Assembly (NCBI GenBank): GCA_900660155.1
Contig: CABFPE010000635.1
Coordinates: 395,326 to 442,774 of the forward strand
DNA: 47,449 nt
Reading direction: 5' to 3'
From: Hofstenia miamia
Taxonomy: Eukaryota; Xenacoelomorpha; Acoela; Hofsteniidae
Shown: piece by piece, positions 45,001 through 47,449 of the stretch
Layout: every line of letters starts with the position of its first letter
How positions within the stretch are numbered: position 1 is the stretch's first letter
The notes under the pieces: generated by a model
What the model was told of the DNA's origin: nothing
Databases searched by the model: none
Seen by the model: the letters and a program-made list of their open reading frames with translations, nothing else
Made by a program: the position numbers and the translations under genes

Positions 45001-45399
45001 ATTATTCTTAATACCTTTTACTTTGATAGCCCAATTTAATTCTACCTGAAATTTTTGAGTAATTTTTGGTTTATATCTGTGTAGAGTATATTGGCATAGT
45101 TGAAATGACTCTATACTGGAGTATGAATTATTTGAATTGTTACTTTAGTTATAAGTTTTTGAGAGATTAAGTTCATTGCTTTAATTGATATGGCAATTTT
45201 TCTAATATCATGATTTAGTTGCTTTTCAAAATTTCAATGCGAATGAAAAACGATTCCTAGATATTTAAAAGACTCAACTTGCTTTATATGAACGCCGTTA
45301 AAATAAAGTTAATAATGTGAAGAATCAGTAGATCCAGAATTTGACCTAAGAATGCAAAATAGAGTTTTTAAGGATTCCCTCAGTCTTCAAGAAGCAAAA

Positions 45400-45990
45400 C
45401 ACTTAGCGGAAGAGAAACAATTTTTTCGAGTTTAAATGGCTTTTTCGCGACAATTATTAGAATTAGATAATATTGTATTATCTGCACATTGCATAACGTC
45501 ACATAATATGTTGTACAAATCATTTATGTAAATATTAAATTCCATTTTTGTAAAAATTCAATCTGAAAAAGATTCATTACACTTTACTTGTTATATACCT
45601 ACAACTGTACAAATAACTAGAAATTAAACCTTCACTGTAATTAGAAAAATCTAGATGCTTAATTTTTTGTAGTAATATACTCTGATCAATCGAATCAAAT
45701 AATTTCGAAAGGTCTAACCAAGCTACTGTTGAGTATCCATTATCATCTATCGTTTTCCTCAATTTTTCAATAGCTTGCACTAAAGCGTCGCTGGTAGAAA
45801 TACCTTTACCAAAACCATGTTGCGTTTTGGAGTAAAAATCATGTTTGCAAAGAATTCATTTAAATATTTTGCCTATGGGAGAGGTGATTGAAATGTGTCT
45901 ATAATTTAAGCATTCTGCGAAGATCGTTGTTTTAAATAGTGGCATTACATATGTCTTATATATGCTTCTATGTAAATTACAAGCGTTTGG
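45400..45990 (-). pseudogene. LINE reverse transcriptase fragment, motifs 1 to 5
   Basis: On the minus strand from about 45965: VMPLFKTT ... LNYRHISITSPIGKIF, TQHGFGKGISTSDALVQAIE, VAWLDLSKLFDSIDQSILLQ, and SSYLYSCRYITSKV. After a stop come FNIYINDLYNILCD and CADNTILSNS, a degenerate active site (ADD to ADN). This is the CR1/Jockey-type order. It is interrupted by stops and indels. Confidence 0.82.
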
Positions 45991-46199
45991 TTAACTAACG
46001 ATGACGTCGACTCAAATTTGGTTTTCTTGATAGTTCAATTTCAAGGTTTTTCCGAAGTAGTTTTAAATAATTTCTTAGAAAAGGTTAATCGTGGTCGTGT
46101 CCTATATCTTTTTCCGAAAATCCAAGATATCGCAAATAGTAATTCTAAATTTGAAAGTTTATGGATTGCATTAAAACATTCAAATAAAACTCTCACTAT

Positions 46200-47330
46200 A
46201 AAAAAGCAATAGCTCAATGTGTCGTGTTCTCCTTCAAAAAAATATGGAAATGAATTTATGAAGCAAACAGAAACTAAAAGAATGGCATATTAGTTATTTT
46301 GTTGTCAATGAAAAAGCAGAATTGGATTCTCTTCTCAATACATATAATTTGAATTCTGCAAACGCAAACATTCCGACCAGATTACTCATAGCTCTCTGAC
46401 AATAAAATTTCGTTCAACAGAATGCCCCTTTTCTTATCATTGCACATAATATCAATCAGTATATCTAAACGTAGTAAAAACACATCAAAAAATGATTACT
46501 ACCTGTTTTCGAAGTAAGGATAATTTAAATAATCTATAATCTGCATTTTAAAGTGAAAACTGGCAATATGTTTATGCAGTAACTGAACCAAATATAATGA
46601 TGGGTAAGCTCATTAAAGTTGTTGAATTTTACAAAAATTTGTATTTTTTTAAACAACCCATTTTATCAAATCTTAATAAATCTAAAGCCAAAGATAACAA
46701 ACGATTGTAAAACACACATTCCCACTAAAAACCAGGCATATAAAAACTTTTTTGAAAAAACAATGTGAGGAAAATGTTAACCGTAGGAACCAGCTAAAAA
46801 ACATTTACAACATAGCAAATCATAAGGCCTATAACACATACATAAAAAATATAATGGAAGGCTATCCCAATTATCAAAATAAAGCTTCATTCATAATTTG
46901 ACAAATCTCAGAAAATGTGTCGCCAATGAAATTATCACGATAACAAACGATTATTTCAAATTAAAGAAAGATCCTTATCCCATTTCCAATAATTTAAACA
47001 AATCATTAAAACAATTTGGGCAATTATTCTTGCGATGGGGTAAAATTTGCTGAAAATGAAAAGTCTAATGGACCCGATTTTACCTTCAGATTCACGACTA
47101 GTTATAAAATGCTCAAAGTTTTAAGCAAATTAAAATCTGGGAAATCCAGTCAGCCTTAAAATATTCCCTCATGGATGATTAAGGAAACCGCACACTTAAT
47201 AAATATTCTCCTTAACTACATTTTTAATGAATTTATTAAATCAAAACAGTCCCGGATTCCCTAAAAGAATAACATGTTACTCCGCTTTTAAAAAATAATG
47301 AGACCAACGCACATAATTATAGGCCCAGTG
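46200..47330 (+). pseudogene. LINE endonuclease end, linker and RT start
   Basis: Plus strand in broken frames. The end of an endonuclease domain reads NIPTRITHSS near 46365-46395. A linker rich in Lys/Asn follows at 46730-46860. The RT start is SNGPDFTFRF-like at 47066 and IPSWMIKETAHLINILLNYI then FNEFIKSK at 47160-47245, with YSAFKK and NYRPS at the end. It stops at about 47330, just where RT motif 1 would follow. The head-on partner at 45400-45990 holds the remaining RT motifs on the other strand. Confidence 0.65.
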
Positions 47331-47406
47331 GCGGATTCAGAAATTTCAGATAGGGGTGCATCCCTATAGAATAAAAAATTTTTTCAATACCCACGTTACA
47401 TTAATG
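47331..47406. repeat. Start of an unidentified repeat
   Basis: The LINE reading is interrupted by CAGTGGCGGATTCAGAAATT followed by a G-rich GGGGTGCATCCC. A CAGTGGCGGAT start is common at ends of non-autonomous DNA transposons in aquatic invertebrates (from memory). The other end is outside the window. Confidence 0.35.
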
Positions 47407-47417
47407 CTATATATATA

Positions 47418-47449
<32 letters not shown>
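47407..47449. repeat. AT dinucleotide microsatellite
   Basis: ATATAT run, with one TTTATATAT interruption, to the end of the window. Confidence 0.95.

Overview
The window looks like an intergenic, transposon-filled stretch of an AT-rich invertebrate animal genome. I recognise no conserved host gene. The animal assignment rests on the mix of element types: an R4/Dong-like LINE with a restriction-like endonuclease tail, CR1/Jockey-like LINEs, Ty3/gypsy LTR elements, Tc1-like DNA transposons and a FLYWCH/MULE transposase relic. The species cannot be named from this. Several N junctions carry near-identical sequence on both sides, so parts of the scaffold are duplicated or out of order.

Layout. 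1-1672: R4/Dong-like LINE tail (+). 1680-3915: CR1-like LINE (-). 3916-5560: no gene, possible tRNA-derived repeat. 5566-5823: small ORF made of three 15-residue repeats (-). 5830 to about 20450: gypsy element A (-), split by a second gypsy element B inserted in its gag (9261-18344, 4-bp target duplication CTCT). 20450-24000: AT-rich, with a Tc1 N-terminal fragment. 24040-24345: broken LTR. 24460-25230: FLYWCH plus MULE transposase relic (-). 25273-25440: 17-bp minisatellite. 25441-34893: gypsy element C (+), same family as A, with gag, protease, RT, RNase H, part of integrase, a long third ORF, polypurine tract and 3' LTR. 34894-38815: AT-rich with fold-back repeats. 38816-40031: a whole but dead Tc1 element (-). 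40032-45000: AT-rich, one strong hairpin. 45400-47330: two facing LINE pieces. 47331-47449: the start of another repeat, then an AT microsatellite.

The most interesting content is the third ORF (ORF3) of elements B and C. It lies between integrase and the 3' LTR, where an envelope gene sits in errantiviruses. It is about 960-980 codons long and can be aligned end to end by eye between the two clearly diverged elements. It shows no signal peptide, membrane segment or domain that I recognise. In B the frame runs 982 codons with no frameshift, and eight of its nine premature stops are TGA. Element B has lost protease, RT and RNase H but keeps integrase and ORF3.

All elements here are damaged. 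A lacks RNase H and most of integrase, B lacks RT, and C lacks its 5' end and the integrase core. Nothing in the window is likely to be mobile on its own. The value lies in the nested history and in the unfamiliar conserved ORF3.
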